Below are positions 25,242-33,497 of a stretch of 36,664 bases of DNA, one piece after another; positions within the stretch are counted from its first letter, which is position 1; each line of letters starts with the position of its first letter. The position numbers were made by a program, and so were the translations under genes. The notes beneath the pieces were generated by a model. The model saw only the letters and a list, made by a program, of their open reading frames with translations. It was not told the origin of the DNA and did not search any database. This DNA comes from an uncultured Clostridia bacterium (GTDB taxonomy: Bacteria; Bacillota; Clostridia; Oscillospirales; Acutalibacteraceae), in the NCBI GenBank assembly GCA_945912145.1, contig CAMEBF010000019.1:1-36664 (forward strand). The letters run 5' to 3'.

Positions 25242-27077
25242 ATGACAGGATTTATAAAAGGAAAAGAATCGCTGCTGGCGTTTTTGCTGACGGCGGTGCT
25301 GATTTTTTCGACGCAGATGCAGATTGCCGCGCCGGCCATGTCGGCGGAAGAGCCGGATGTGCCCGGTGTCGTGACGGTTGCGCGTCCTGCCGGGTCGGAG
25401 TCTCAGACCGATGCTGCTTTCTTAAACGCTGCAAAAACGGAACCGACGGCTGTCCCGGCGCAGACAACGGAAACGCCTGTTCTGGATACGGCGCTCTCTC
25501 CCGATGAGATTCTGCCGGATGCGGACAAGGATCCCGTGCAGGAGCTGCCTGAAGAGGGCAACACCGAAAAAGAGGGCGTGACGATCATTCCGGCGCAGGT
25601 CAATAATATTATCCGCGATAACCTGCCGTCGCTGATCTCGTCGAAGGTCTATACCTTCAGCGTCAGCGAACGCGGCGTGATGATCTATGCTTTTAATCAC
25701 ACCGGCGGATCCGGTGACAATTGCCTGTGGTATATCACATTGTATGAGGAATATTCGCCGGACGGCTCGGGAAAAGCCGTCGCCTATCGGGAGCTGAACC
25801 GGCTGGTCTATTCGCAGACCGGAAGCGGCGTGCAGTCGCCGGCCATCGGCATTCTGCCGGGCAATTACCGGCTGTCGGTGGAGTGCCTGTCGGGCTATAC
25901 CGCCGATAAATATGATCTGGCTTTGGGTTTTTCCGAAGCGGATAACTATGAGGTCGAATGCAACGATACGATGACGCGCTATACCCATCTGCCGCTCGGA
26001 AAAACGCTGAACGGCAGCGCGTCTTCGTTTACCGGCGGCGCATCGGATGCGGACTGGTTCATGTTTGAGGTGACGGATACGGGCTATGTTGTTCTGTATT
26101 TCGAGCATGAGCAGGATCCCGAACAGACGGCAGGCAATGTCGCATGGCGTATACAGGTCGTCGACGGGGACGGCAATGAGTATTTTTATATAAATTCCAC
26201 AATGGAAAAAACGTCGATTAACAGCGGCGTGATGGGTCTTACCCCGGGATGTTATTTTGTCCTGATCGAGTCACACGTGTTCAGCAGCGTGACCTATTCG
26301 CTGAACGTCTCGTTCTCGGAGGATCTCTCTGTTGAACGCGAGCTGAACGAAACGCCGGAGACGGCGACGCCCATTGCGGTCAATACGCAGACCGTCGGCT
26401 CGCTGACGGCAAGGGACAGCGCGTCGGATCGCGATTACTATTCCTTCACCATGGAGCAGGACGGCTTTATTGCGTTGAACTTTATGCACGAGGCACTGTC
26501 GGAATCACACGACGGCTGGAACATCACCGTCGTTGACGAGAACGGCCGCACAGCGTACCGCGAGGTGTCCGACTGGAACCGTGCGACGCTGCAGTCGCCG
26601 TATATCGGTCTGCCTGCGGGTCGCTATTATATCCGGATTGATTCCGACAATCTGTATCACAGCAGCATTGTCTACCGTCTTGTGCTGCTTTCCGTTCAGG
26701 ACGGTGCATGGGAAAGCGAACCGAACAACACCATGGCGCAGGCCGATGAGCTGGGTTGGGATCAGCCGATCAACGGTACGCTGATCGAAACCGGTGTTGA
26801 GTACGATCAGGATTATTTTGCGCTGACTGCCGAAACAGCCGGAACGGTTCATGTTGCGTTCAGTCATATCCGCGAGGAGGAAGCCGGCAAGCAGGGATGG
26901 CTGATCTCGCTGCTTGACGAATCGGGCAATGTCATCACCACACAGACCTCCGACTGGAATGAGGAGGAGATTACCCTGACGGCGCAAATTGAGCCGGGCG
27001 TCTATTATATTCTGGTTGAAACCGGACTTTATTTCAACAGCAGCCGCTATCTGCTGACCGCCTCGTTGACGGTATAA
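25242..27077 (+). CDS. Secreted protein with about four PPC-like beta domains
   Basis: 611 residues. A signal peptide covers about 1-35 (basic start, LLAFLLTAVLIF core, cleavage near AMSA). A Pro/Thr/Glu-rich spacer (about 36-105) is followed by four diverged repeats of roughly 110-120 residues, each with an E-x-N-[DE/N]-T segment (ECNDTM, ELNETPE, EPNNTMAQA), a DxDWF/DRDYYSF/DQDYFAL strand and a GxYY(I/V)x(I/V)E strand. This is the plan of bacterial pre-peptidase C-terminal (PPC) domains, which occur in exported enzymes and surface proteins. No catalytic domain and no LPXTG or cell-wall anchor are seen. GGGGGGAAGAG precedes the ATG. The role is probably extracellular binding or adhesion; the ligand is unknown. 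Confidence 0.78.
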   Translation: MTGFIKGKESLLAFLLTAVLIFSTQMQIAAPAMSAEEPDVPGVVTVARPAGSESQTDAAFLNAAKTEPTAVPAQTTETPVLDTALSPDEILPDADKDPVQELPEEGNTEKEGVTIIPAQVNNIIRDNLPSLISSKVYTFSVSERGVMIYAFNHTGGSGDNCLWYITLYEEYSPDGSGKAVAYRELNRLVYSQTGSGVQSPAIGILPGNYRLSVECLSGYTADKYDLALGFSEADNYEVECNDTMTRYTHLPLGKTLNGSASSFTGGASDADWFMFEVTDTGYVVLYFEHEQDPEQTAGNVAWRIQVVDGDGNEYFYINSTMEKTSINSGVMGLTPGCYFVLIESHVFSSVTYSLNVSFSEDLSVERELNETPETATPIAVNTQTVGSLTARDSASDRDYYSFTMEQDGFIALNFMHEALSESHDGWNITVVDENGRTAYREVSDWNRATLQSPYIGLPAGRYYIRIDSDNLYHSSIVYRLVLLSVQDGAWESEPNNTMAQADELGWDQPINGTLIETGVEYDQDYFALTAETAGTVHVAFSHIREEEAGKQGWLISLLDESGNVITTQTSDWNEEEITLTAQIEPGVYYILVETGLYFNSSRYLLTASLTV

Positions 27078-27093
27078 TATGGACAGAGAATCT

Positions 27094-27128
27094 GACCGTG
27101 TTCCGACGGAATGCGGTCTTTCTGTATT
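27094..27128 (+). terminator. Terminator after the PPC-repeat protein
   Basis: GACCG (27094-27098) and CGGTC (27114-27118) enclose a nested TTCC-GAC-GGAA stem, followed by TTTCTGTATTTTG. Confidence 0.6.
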
Positions 27129-27176
27129 TTGTTCACAGAAAATTCAAGAAGATGTCAGGTTTTCTACAAATTCTTC

Positions 27177-27205
27177 TTGACTATCGGCGGGAATCATGAT
27201 ATGAT
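27177..27205 (+). promoter_or_regulatory. Sigma-A promoter of the SGNH-hydrolase gene
   Basis: TTGACT (27177-27182), a 17-base spacer and TATGAT (27200-27205), 61 bp before the ATG. Confidence 0.65.
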
Positions 27206-27266
27206 AAACCTATATCAATATATCTTCTGCCGATGCGGTTGCGGCAAAGGAAAGGGTTTTTGAACC

Positions 27267-29144
27267 ATGAAAAAAATACTGAAAACGGGATGTTTCTTGC
27301 TGACGCTTGTTATGCTGGTGTGCTGTTTGCCCGCAGGGCTGACAACGGCGCAGGCGTCCGTATATAATTGGGCGGGAGCATGGGGTTCCCCTGCGATTGA
27401 GAGCGGCGTTACGCTGGGTTCCGATTCCGTATTTGAGGAGAACGGCATTCATCTGCGCGACTATATTCCTGCCAATTCCACCATTAGAACGACTGTTACG
27501 CCTACACTCAGCGGTACAAAGCTCCGCTTGAAATTCTCTAACTTATTCGGAAAAGAATCGATTACGATCAACGAATCCACGGTTGCCAAGACCGGCAAGA
27601 CGGACGATATGGTGCTGACCGATACCATCACGCAGGTCACGTTTAACGGCGGTCAGACTTCCGTGACAATCTCCGCCGGCAGCGAGGTCTATTCCGACGA
27701 GATCAGCTTCAATGTGACGGCGTTGGAAAAGATCAGCGTCAGCAGCTATTTCAAGAAATCGACCCCCATGTATACGGTGGGTCTCTACGGCGGCACTGCG
27801 TATCTCGCAACCAGTCTCGGCAACCGCACCCATAAAGACAGCATGACGGCGGTGGCGTCCAAGTTGAATTTTACCTCGAACTCCATTACCTATAATACCC
27901 TGCCGTTCCTGACCCGTGTTGACGTCTATGCCGAAGACGCCTACTGCGTCGTTCTTCTCGGCGACTCGACCCTTACCAACGATATGTATCTGCTTCTTGC
28001 GCAGAAGCTGCACGCCAACGGCATTCACAATATCGGCGTTGTGATGTCCGGCATCATCGGCAACCGCCTGCTCTATAACGGCGCGGGACTGCTCGGCAAG
28101 GTGTACGGTCAGGCGCTTCTGACGCGAGCCAATCGCGATGCGTTTGATGTGGCAGGCGTCCGGTATATCATTGTCAAAATCGGCGAAAACGATGTGCTTC
28201 ACCCGATGGAAAACAGTATGAAGGGCATCGCGCCCTACGCCTCCACCTCAGAGATCATCGCCGGGTATAAAAAACTGGCGGATATGAACCAGTTCTCCGG
28301 GGTCAATATGTATCTGTGTACCAGAACGCCTTATAAGGGATATACAAGAAACTTCATGGGCGATGATGATCTGGAATGGACGCAGAAGGGTGAAAATATG
28401 CTGTTGGAGCTCAACAGTTGGGTCAAGTATCTCAGCCATGAATATTACAGCGGTTATATCAATCTGGACGCCATGCGCGATCCGAATGATTCCGCAAAGC
28501 TCCGCAGCCAGATGACGACGGACGGCATTCATTTCTCCCGTCTCGGCCAGATCGCAGCGGTGGATCTGATTCCCGAAGAGGCGTACGGTGTGAACCGCGA
28601 CCTGAAAAATCTTTCGGCCATTCTCGGAACCGATCCCTATACGGCGACATCCTCGTCCTCCGGCGGTTCTTCGTCCAATCAGTCCGGTAGTGGAAATTCG
28701 GCATTGTCCGGAGTCGAAGACGCCATTAACGGCGCGATCGGCGGTATCATCGGCGGATCTTCTTCCGGCGGAAGTCAGAACGGAGGTTCTTCCTCGTCCG
28801 GCGGTTCTTCTTCACAGCCGCAGACTGAAACGCCTCAGACGCCGCAGACCGATGCTCCTGCTGCGGGAACGGTGCCAACGGAGGCAACAACGCTCAGCAA
28901 CGCGAATCAGATCATGATGAACGACCCTGCAAACAGCGGCTCCGTGACACCTGCCGGCGCCGTTCAGGATGATGCGTCGGCCTCATCGGCTTCCAGGCAG
29001 ATTGCCGGTTTTGCTATCCTGGCCGCTGTTGCTGTTGCGGTCATTTCGATCGCTGCGGTGCTGTTGATCAAGATGCGTCCTGCATCATCCGCACCGTTGA
29101 CAAGAGGCTCCTATGGGCGAGCACGTCAGAAACACAGAGTGTAA
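27267..29144 (+). CDS. Surface-anchored SGNH/GDSL hydrolase
   Basis: 625 residues. Signal peptide about 1-30 (TTAQA cleavage). A beta-rich N-terminal domain (about 34-225) contains TVTPTLSGTKLRLKFSN. The SGNH esterase domain follows with block I GDS (S234), GEND (N308) and DGIH (D419, H422), giving the catalytic Ser, the oxyanion Asn and the Asp/His pair. A Ser/Gly-rich linker and a Pro/Thr-rich stretch (about 455-570) lead to a C-terminal transmembrane helix (about 581-603) and a basic tail, so the enzyme is tethered to the outside of the membrane and reaches through the wall. The probable activity is removal of acyl groups from glycans; this is family inference. Confidence 0.85.
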   Translation: MKKILKTGCFLLTLVMLVCCLPAGLTTAQASVYNWAGAWGSPAIESGVTLGSDSVFEENGIHLRDYIPANSTIRTTVTPTLSGTKLRLKFSNLFGKESITINESTVAKTGKTDDMVLTDTITQVTFNGGQTSVTISAGSEVYSDEISFNVTALEKISVSSYFKKSTPMYTVGLYGGTAYLATSLGNRTHKDSMTAVASKLNFTSNSITYNTLPFLTRVDVYAEDAYCVVLLGDSTLTNDMYLLLAQKLHANGIHNIGVVMSGIIGNRLLYNGAGLLGKVYGQALLTRANRDAFDVAGVRYIIVKIGENDVLHPMENSMKGIAPYASTSEIIAGYKKLADMNQFSGVNMYLCTRTPYKGYTRNFMGDDDLEWTQKGENMLLELNSWVKYLSHEYYSGYINLDAMRDPNDSAKLRSQMTTDGIHFSRLGQIAAVDLIPEEAYGVNRDLKNLSAILGTDPYTATSSSSGGSSSNQSGSGNSALSGVEDAINGAIGGIIGGSSSGGSQNGGSSSSGGSSSQPQTETPQTPQTDAPAAGTVPTEATTLSNANQIMMNDPANSGSVTPAGAVQDDASASSASRQIAGFAILAAVAVAVISIAAVLLIKMRPASSAPLTRGSYGRARQKHRV

Positions 29145-29163
29145 AATAATGCTACAGAATAAT

Positions 29164-29201
29164 ATCTCCGTGAACCATGTGTCGCGGGGATTTTTATTTC
29201 G
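29164..29201 (+). terminator. Terminator after the SGNH hydrolase
   Basis: ATCTCCGTG (29164-29172) pairs with CGCGGGGAT (29183-29191) using two G-U pairs; TTTTATTTC follows. Confidence 0.65.
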
Positions 29202-29393
29202 TTATAAAAAGTATTATGCGGACGTTTCTGCTGATTTGTGCATTTGCGGATAAAATTAACAAAAAAGCTTGTTTTTTCCTTTATTCTGTTAGAATTATGA
29301 AAGATAAATCATGAGGAGGTCAGATAACGAAATTACAAACAGGCAGCTTTTGTAAAAAATTTTAAAGGGTATTTTATGAAAAAGGAGATCATC

Positions 29394-29597
29394 ATGAGTC
29401 ATATGAAAACTTGTTCCCAATGCGGTAATCAGGTCGACGTGCAAACGCAATTCTGTCCGCAATGCGGCAGTTCGGAATTTATCGGCGCGGGTAATGATCC
29501 GAAAAACCGGCAACCCGATCCACCCCAAAAGAAAGGGCAGCAATGGTGGCCCATTCTGCAAATGGTAATCGGCGTTTTGATTGTGGCGCCCTTGTGA
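29394..29597 (+). CDS. Zinc-ribbon miniprotein with C-terminal hydrophobic tail
   Basis: 67 residues from the ATG at 29394, chosen because AAAGGAG lies 6 bases upstream; the upstream in-frame ATG at 29376 would place this ribosome site inside the gene. CSQCG and CPQCG form a zinc-ribbon (four Cys). A Pro/Lys/Gln-rich linker leads to WWPILQMVIGVLIVAPL at the very end, long enough to insert in or lie on the membrane as a tail anchor. Similar zinc-ribbon plus membrane-helix proteins are common in Clostridia, without known function. Confidence 0.72.
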   Translation: MSHMKTCSQCGNQVDVQTQFCPQCGSSEFIGAGNDPKNRQPDPPQKKGQQWWPILQMVIGVLIVAPL

Positions 29598-29666
29598 GTA
29601 TGTTTACACCCGTAGAGTAAGCGTTTTATCCGGCATCTGCCGAAATAACATTTTTCAATCAATAAA

Positions 29667-29700
29667 CCCGCCGGTTCTCCCGGCGGGCTGTTTGTTTTGT
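29667..29700. terminator. Bidirectional terminator
   Basis: CCCGCCGG (29667-29674) and CCGGCGGG (29680-29687) with loop TTCTC. T-rich sequence follows on the plus side (CTGTTTGTTTTG) and a shorter TTTATTGATTG on the minus side. It serves the zinc-ribbon gene and the convergent GH20 gene. Confidence 0.7.
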
Positions 29701-29711
29701 TTGTCTGCTGA

Positions 29712-31289
29712 TTATTTTTTATGGGCAAAGCGCAGAAATTCTTTGTTTGGGTCTTCTTTCCAATCCAGATCTTTGGTGAGTTTTCTCCGCTTGCCGTCTG
29801 CGCCGGTGCACAGGCTGGCTTCCTCGTTTGCGTAGCCGATGCCGTAGTGATCGAGCACTTTCAGGAACTCCTGCAGTCTTGTGCGGAAATCCTCAAAATC
29901 CTTCTGCGTCTTTTGCGTCCAGGCCGATTCGGCGAGAGCCTGCATACGCGGATAGACATTGAACTCAAACTTTGCGATGCTTCTGGCGTATTCCGCCCAC
30001 ATCGGCGCTTCGATGCCGAGCACCTGCGGCTCGTAACTGCCGTCCAGTCCCATCCTTTCCAGATCGAAATTGTAGGTGCCGTCCAGCGGCTTCATCGAAT
30101 AGAAATAATCCATATATTCCGTATCGCAATGCGAAAGAATCACGCGGTTGCCCTTTTCGAGCCAGTCGTTCACGCCGTTCTTTCGTCCGTCGCCGACCCA
30201 CCATTGCACGATGGTGTCGTTGTCTAAATTTGCGGACTCGAGAATCTCATTCCATCCGACCAGCGCTTTGTTTTTCGTCTTCAGATAGTGCAGCATTTCC
30301 GTCGTAAAATATCCCTGCAAGGCGTCCTCGTTTTTGAGACCGAGCTCCTTGATCTTCGCCTGACACGCCGGGCATTTTTTCCATTTGGCTTTGGGCGCTT
30401 CGTCGCCGCCGATGTGGAAATAGCCGCCGGGGAACAGCTCTGAAATTTCATCAATCACATTTTTCGCGAACGTGTACAGCTCCTCGCGACCGGCGCAGCC
30501 GATGGTCTCGATGATGCCCCAATCCTCGCCTGTGACCACATTTTCCCGGAAGCACGAAAGCTCGGGATAGCAGGCGATCGCCGCGGTCAGATGACCGGGC
30601 ATATCCACCTCGGGGATAATCTCAATATGGAGCTTCGCGGCATACGCCACGATCTCTTTGATCTGCTCCTGCGTATAGAACAGGCCTTCGCCGTAAGGCT
30701 TGTGCTCCCTGGGACCTTTCGGATTCGGCGTGAGCTGCGTGCTCTGCCGCACCGTGCCGATCTTCGTCAGCTCGGGATATTGCTTGATCTCAATGCGCCA
30801 GCCTTGATCATCGGTCAGGTGCCAATGGAAACGGTTCATTTTCAGCATCGCCATCATGCGCAGCGTCTGCTTGACGTGCTCCATGCCGAAGAAATGACGG
30901 GCTTCGTCCATCATGAAGCCGCGATAGGCAAAGCGCGGCTTGTCGGCGATTTCACAGCACGGGATCGACGCATCTTTGTCAAGGTCAAAGCGGCCGATCT
31001 GACGCAGCGTCTGCACCGCGTAAAACGCGCCGGCTTCCGTCGAGGCCGTCACCGTGACGCCGGATTCCGTGACAGTCAGACGGTATTCTTCTTTCTCTAA
31101 AGATGTGTCCTCTCGGAACTGTATGGCCGTTCCGTCCGGTGCCGTTTGCACACCGCAGAGCGATGCGAGAAGCTCCGCAGTATATTGCTGTGTTTCGGGA
31201 AATGCGCCTGCAAGGCAAACGGTTTTTCCGAGCGTCAATACGCCGCCGGTCTCTTCGGCGCGGACGGGCTTGGGTATGATCATGAGCAT
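29712..31289 (-). CDS. Glycoside hydrolase family 20, beta-N-acetylhexosaminidase
   Basis: 525 residues without signal peptide, so cytoplasmic. A GH20b-type N-terminal domain (about 1-115) precedes the TIM barrel: YRGFMMDEARHFF (122-134), NRFHWHLTDDQGWRIEIK (152-169), IIPEVDMPGHLTAA (224-237) and the catalytic pair D296-E297 in HIGGDEAPK. GH20 enzymes use substrate-assisted catalysis to release terminal GlcNAc or GalNAc. MMDEARHFF in place of the more common LDxxRHF is a minor variation. GAGGAG lies 7-9 bases before the ATG. It is monocistronic with its own promoter. The likely role is breakdown of imported amino-sugar oligosaccharides or wall fragments. Confidence 0.93.
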   Translation of the reverse strand: MLMIIPKPVRAEETGGVLTLGKTVCLAGAFPETQQYTAELLASLCGVQTAPDGTAIQFREDTSLEKEEYRLTVTESGVTVTASTEAGAFYAVQTLRQIGRFDLDKDASIPCCEIADKPRFAYRGFMMDEARHFFGMEHVKQTLRMMAMLKMNRFHWHLTDDQGWRIEIKQYPELTKIGTVRQSTQLTPNPKGPREHKPYGEGLFYTQEQIKEIVAYAAKLHIEIIPEVDMPGHLTAAIACYPELSCFRENVVTGEDWGIIETIGCAGREELYTFAKNVIDEISELFPGGYFHIGGDEAPKAKWKKCPACQAKIKELGLKNEDALQGYFTTEMLHYLKTKNKALVGWNEILESANLDNDTIVQWWVGDGRKNGVNDWLEKGNRVILSHCDTEYMDYFYSMKPLDGTYNFDLERMGLDGSYEPQVLGIEAPMWAEYARSIAKFEFNVYPRMQALAESAWTQKTQKDFEDFRTRLQEFLKVLDHYGIGYANEEASLCTGADGKRRKLTKDLDWKEDPNKEFLRFAHKK

Positions 31290-31323
31290 AAAATCTCTCC
31301 TCTTCCTTTATGATCTCAACCGC

Positions 31324-31353
31324 ATTATAGCCGATGTACCGCAGTAAAGTCAA
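31324..31353 (-). promoter_or_regulatory. Sigma-A promoter of the GH20 gene
   Basis: On the minus strand TTGACT (31348-31353), an 18-base spacer and perfect TATAAT (31324-31329), about 35 bp before the ATG. Confidence 0.65.
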
Positions 31354-31517
31354 GAGAACATACGCGAAAAATACAAAAGAGTTACAATGTCTTCTCCGAT
31401 TCAACACATCAGAACCGTCAGTTGTTTTCCGTGAAAGGGAATCAGTCTGTTTTATTCCGGCAGAATTGCACTTTTCCTGAAACTATGCGCTCTGTATCTC
31501 ATCAAAACCTGAATTAT

Positions 31518-31531
31518 TTAACATATGTTAA
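31518..31531. promoter_or_regulatory. Operator-like palindrome upstream of the 43-residue peptide gene
   Basis: TTAACATATGTTAA is a perfect 14-bp palindrome, 34 bp upstream of a perfect TATAAT (31565-31570) that would serve the peptide gene. The corresponding -35 (ACATCA) is poor, which fits an activator-dependent promoter. The rest of the 31354-31560 gap shows nothing I can name. Confidence 0.4.
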
Positions 31532-31607
31532 TTTTTATGCCACATCAATAACATAATTTACCTTTATAATATAAACAACGATCAAAACAGAATGGAGGGA
31601 AAACACA

Positions 31608-31739
31608 ATGACAGGAGTTCTTGCACAGATTCAGGAGTTTTTTGCTTTCATCACCAGTATCATCAAGGAGTTCTTTGATTTCTTTAAGAACCTTCTCCCC
31701 ACTACGGCAGCTCCCGAAGATCCTTCGGCTGAGGCGTAA
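31608..31739 (+). CDS. 43-residue amphipathic/hydrophobic peptide
   Basis: An unannotated-size gene with all the marks of expression: TATAAT at 31565-31570, ribosome site ATGGAGGG (31592-31599), 8 bases, ATG, 43 codons, and a strong terminator 14 bases after the stop. The peptide begins MTGVLAQIQEFFAFITSIIK and continues EFFDFFKNLLPT with a short acidic, Ala/Pro-rich tail. Phe, Ile and Leu alternate with acidic and polar residues, as in an amphipathic helix; it has no Cys and no classical signal peptide. I do not recognise the family. A membrane-associated regulator, a bacteriocin-like peptide or a secreted signal are all possible. Confidence 0.68.
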   Translation: MTGVLAQIQEFFAFITSIIKEFFDFFKNLLPTTAAPEDPSAEA

Positions 31740-31753
31740 TTTACCAACAAATG

Positions 31754-31788
31754 AAGCGGTTTCCTTTGCGGGAGACCGCTTTTTTTTC
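31754..31788 (+). terminator. Strong terminator after the 43-residue peptide gene
   Basis: AAGCGGTTTCC (31754-31764) pairs with GGAGACCGCTT (31771-31781) with one wobble pair; seven more T follow. Confidence 0.85.
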
Positions 31789-31824
31789 GTATAAAACAGA
31801 GAACCAAAATATAGAATTTTTCCC

Positions 31825-32520
31825 TTACGCAACCGCAATCACGGCGCAGTAGACGGCTGCGGCGTCGGCAAGGTGCAGCATTTTGGCGCATTCGTTGAGC
31901 GTGCGGCCGGAGGTTTTGATGTCGTCAATCAGCAATATCGTTTTGCCGGCTACGAACGCGCAGTCGGCGCATTCAAAAACGCCGAAGATGTTGCCGCTTC
32001 GTCTGTACCACGGCAATGTGTGCTGTCGCTGGGTTTCATAAAGCTTTACAAGCAAGGGCTTTACATCGATTTTCAGCCGTTCGCCGACGGCGCGCGCCAG
32101 ACGTTCGCCCTGATTATACCCGCGAAAGGCTCTCTCCCTGTCTGTCTGCGGAATAAAGGTGATGACGTCAAAAGAAACGGAAGAAAAATCATCGAGAATG
32201 CAAGAAGCGAGCGCGTGAGCGAAAAAGATGACGCTGTGTTCGGCTTTGCGGAACTTCCAGAGCCCGATGCCCTGACGCGCAACGCCTCGATAGAAAAACG
32301 GTGCGGTGACGGCGGCGTAAAAATTGGCGTGACCTTTACACCGGCAATCGTCCTGCGGCAGACCGCAGGCAAAGCAGCGCTTTCCGCGGATAATCGGCGC
32401 GTTTCGGCGGCAGTCCGGGCAAATCTCAGTCGCATAGGGGATCAGATTCCCGCACAGCGCGCAGCGATCCGGGTAAACGACAGCTCTTGCGCGATCCAAT
32501 TCCCGCCGCTTCTTTTTCAC
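31825..32520 (-). CDS. comF: ComF-family phosphoribosyltransferase-like protein
   Basis: 231 residues. The N-terminal Cys-rich zinc-binding region (CALCG, CPDC, CFACG, CRC) is followed by a phosphoribosyltransferase fold with the PRPP-binding motif ILLIDDIKTSGRTL. RAFRGYNQGERLARAV and TQRQHTLPWYRRSGNIFGVF are ComF signatures. ComFC helps DNA uptake in naturally competent bacteria, but the family is widespread in Clostridia without known competence. The start is GTG at 32520, preceded by GGTGGTGA. No other com genes are near. Confidence 0.88.
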   Translation of the reverse strand: MKKKRRELDRARAVVYPDRCALCGNLIPYATEICPDCRRNAPIIRGKRCFACGLPQDDCRCKGHANFYAAVTAPFFYRGVARQGIGLWKFRKAEHSVIFFAHALASCILDDFSSVSFDVITFIPQTDRERAFRGYNQGERLARAVGERLKIDVKPLLVKLYETQRQHTLPWYRRSGNIFGVFECADCAFVAGKTILLIDDIKTSGRTLNECAKMLHLADAAAVYCAVIAVA

Positions 32521-32616
32521 AGACTCACCACCTGTTTCGTCTCTCAGGGTCTTGTTGCTGTCTCCATTATAACCGTGAAAAAAGTCGAATGCAAGAGCTG
32601 AGGTAAAATTTTAACG

Positions 32617-32646
32617 ACAAAAAACCCGCCGGGATGCCGACGGGTT
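32617..32646 (-). terminator. Leftward terminator
   Basis: On the minus strand AACCCGTCGG (32646-32637) and CCGGCGGGTT (32632-32623), one mismatch, are followed by TTTTTTG. It would end transcription coming leftward through the tandem repeat from tRNA-Arg and ychF. Confidence 0.65.
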
Positions 32647-32676
32647 GATTTTAGATGTTCCGGTTAATCTGTTTCT

Positions 32677-33462
32677 GTGAAGTATCCCGCTATGCGGGAT
32701 GTGAAGCGTCGGCTTTGCCGCCATGAAGTTTTTCGCCTTCGGCGAAAAGTGAAGTGAAGTGTGCCAATCTCGCCGAAGGCACTTCACTGCCGCAGGCGAC
32801 TTCACTTGCGAAGCAAATTTCACGTGCCCGTAAGGGCATACTTCGTTCAGAAAACGTGTCCGACGGTGCTACGCGCAGATCGGCAAAAACCGATCAGGGT
32901 GACGGTTTTGTCTTGTAACGGCTCGTAAATTTTGTCGTTATAAGTTTGCAGAAGATTACCGGCTGTTCTGTGCAATCTTTTTTGTGAAGCATCCCGCTAT
33001 GCGGGACGTGAAGCGTCGGCTTTGCCGCCATGAAGTTTTTCGCCGACGGCGAAAAGTGAAGTGAAGTGTGCCATCTCGCCGAAGGCACTTCACTGCCGCA
33101 GGCAACTTCACTTGCGAAGCAAACTTCACGTGCCCGTAAGGGCACACTTCGTTCAGAAAACGTGTCCGACGGTACTACGCGCAGATCGGCAAAAACCGAT
33201 CAGGAAGACGGTTTTGTCTTGTAACGGCTCGTAAATTTTGTCGTTATAAGTTTGCATGAGATTACCGGCTGTTCTGTGCAATCTTTTTTTTGTGAAGTAT
33301 CCCGCTATGCGGGACGTGATGCCGGCGGCTTTGCCGCCATGAAGTTTTTCGCTTTCGGCGAAAAGTGAAGTGAAGTGTGCCATCTCGCCGCAGGTGCTTC
33401 ACTGCCGCAGGCAACTTCACTTGCGAAGCAAACTTCACGTGCCCGTAAGGGCACACTTCGTT
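32677..33462. repeat. 307-bp tandem repeat, two full copies and one partial
   Basis: Copies start at 32677, 32984 and 33292 (period 307-308 bp); the third stops near 33462. The first 160-170 bp of each unit is a chain of small perfect hairpins separated by GTGAAG in the left half and CTTCAC in the right half: ATCCCGC-GCGGGAT, TCGCC-GGCGA, TGCC-GGCA, TTGC-GCAA, GCCC-GGGC. The other 140 bp contains GATCGG-CCGATC and no clear gene, although one minus frame reads NDKIYEPLQDKTV in both full copies. This fills the 911-bp gene-free stretch between comF and tRNA-Arg. Similar GTGAAG hairpin chains are, as I recall, scattered in other Ruminococcaceae genomes. Confidence 0.88.
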
Positions 33463-33497
33463 CAGAAGCCCTCATTGCAACGCAATGAGGGCTTCTG
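33463..33497 (-). other. Perfect 16-bp hairpin abutting the tRNA 3' end
   Basis: CAGAAGCCCTCATTGC (33463-33478) pairs perfectly with GCAATGAGGGCTTCTG (33482-33497) around a 3-base loop, and the next base is the encoded CCA of tRNA-Arg. No T run follows on the minus strand, so it is not a standard terminator; it may be a processing signal for the tRNA 3' trailer. Confidence 0.6.

Noticed and set aside
30541-30551. TTTTCCCGGAA, the same 11-mer as the Noc-site-like sequence near noc
   Set aside because: It lies inside the GH20 coding region and can be explained by the codons; one extra copy in 36 kb is not evidence.
32677-33462. CRISPR array
   Set aside because: The unit is 307 bp and similar throughout; there are no short repeats with unique spacers and no cas genes.
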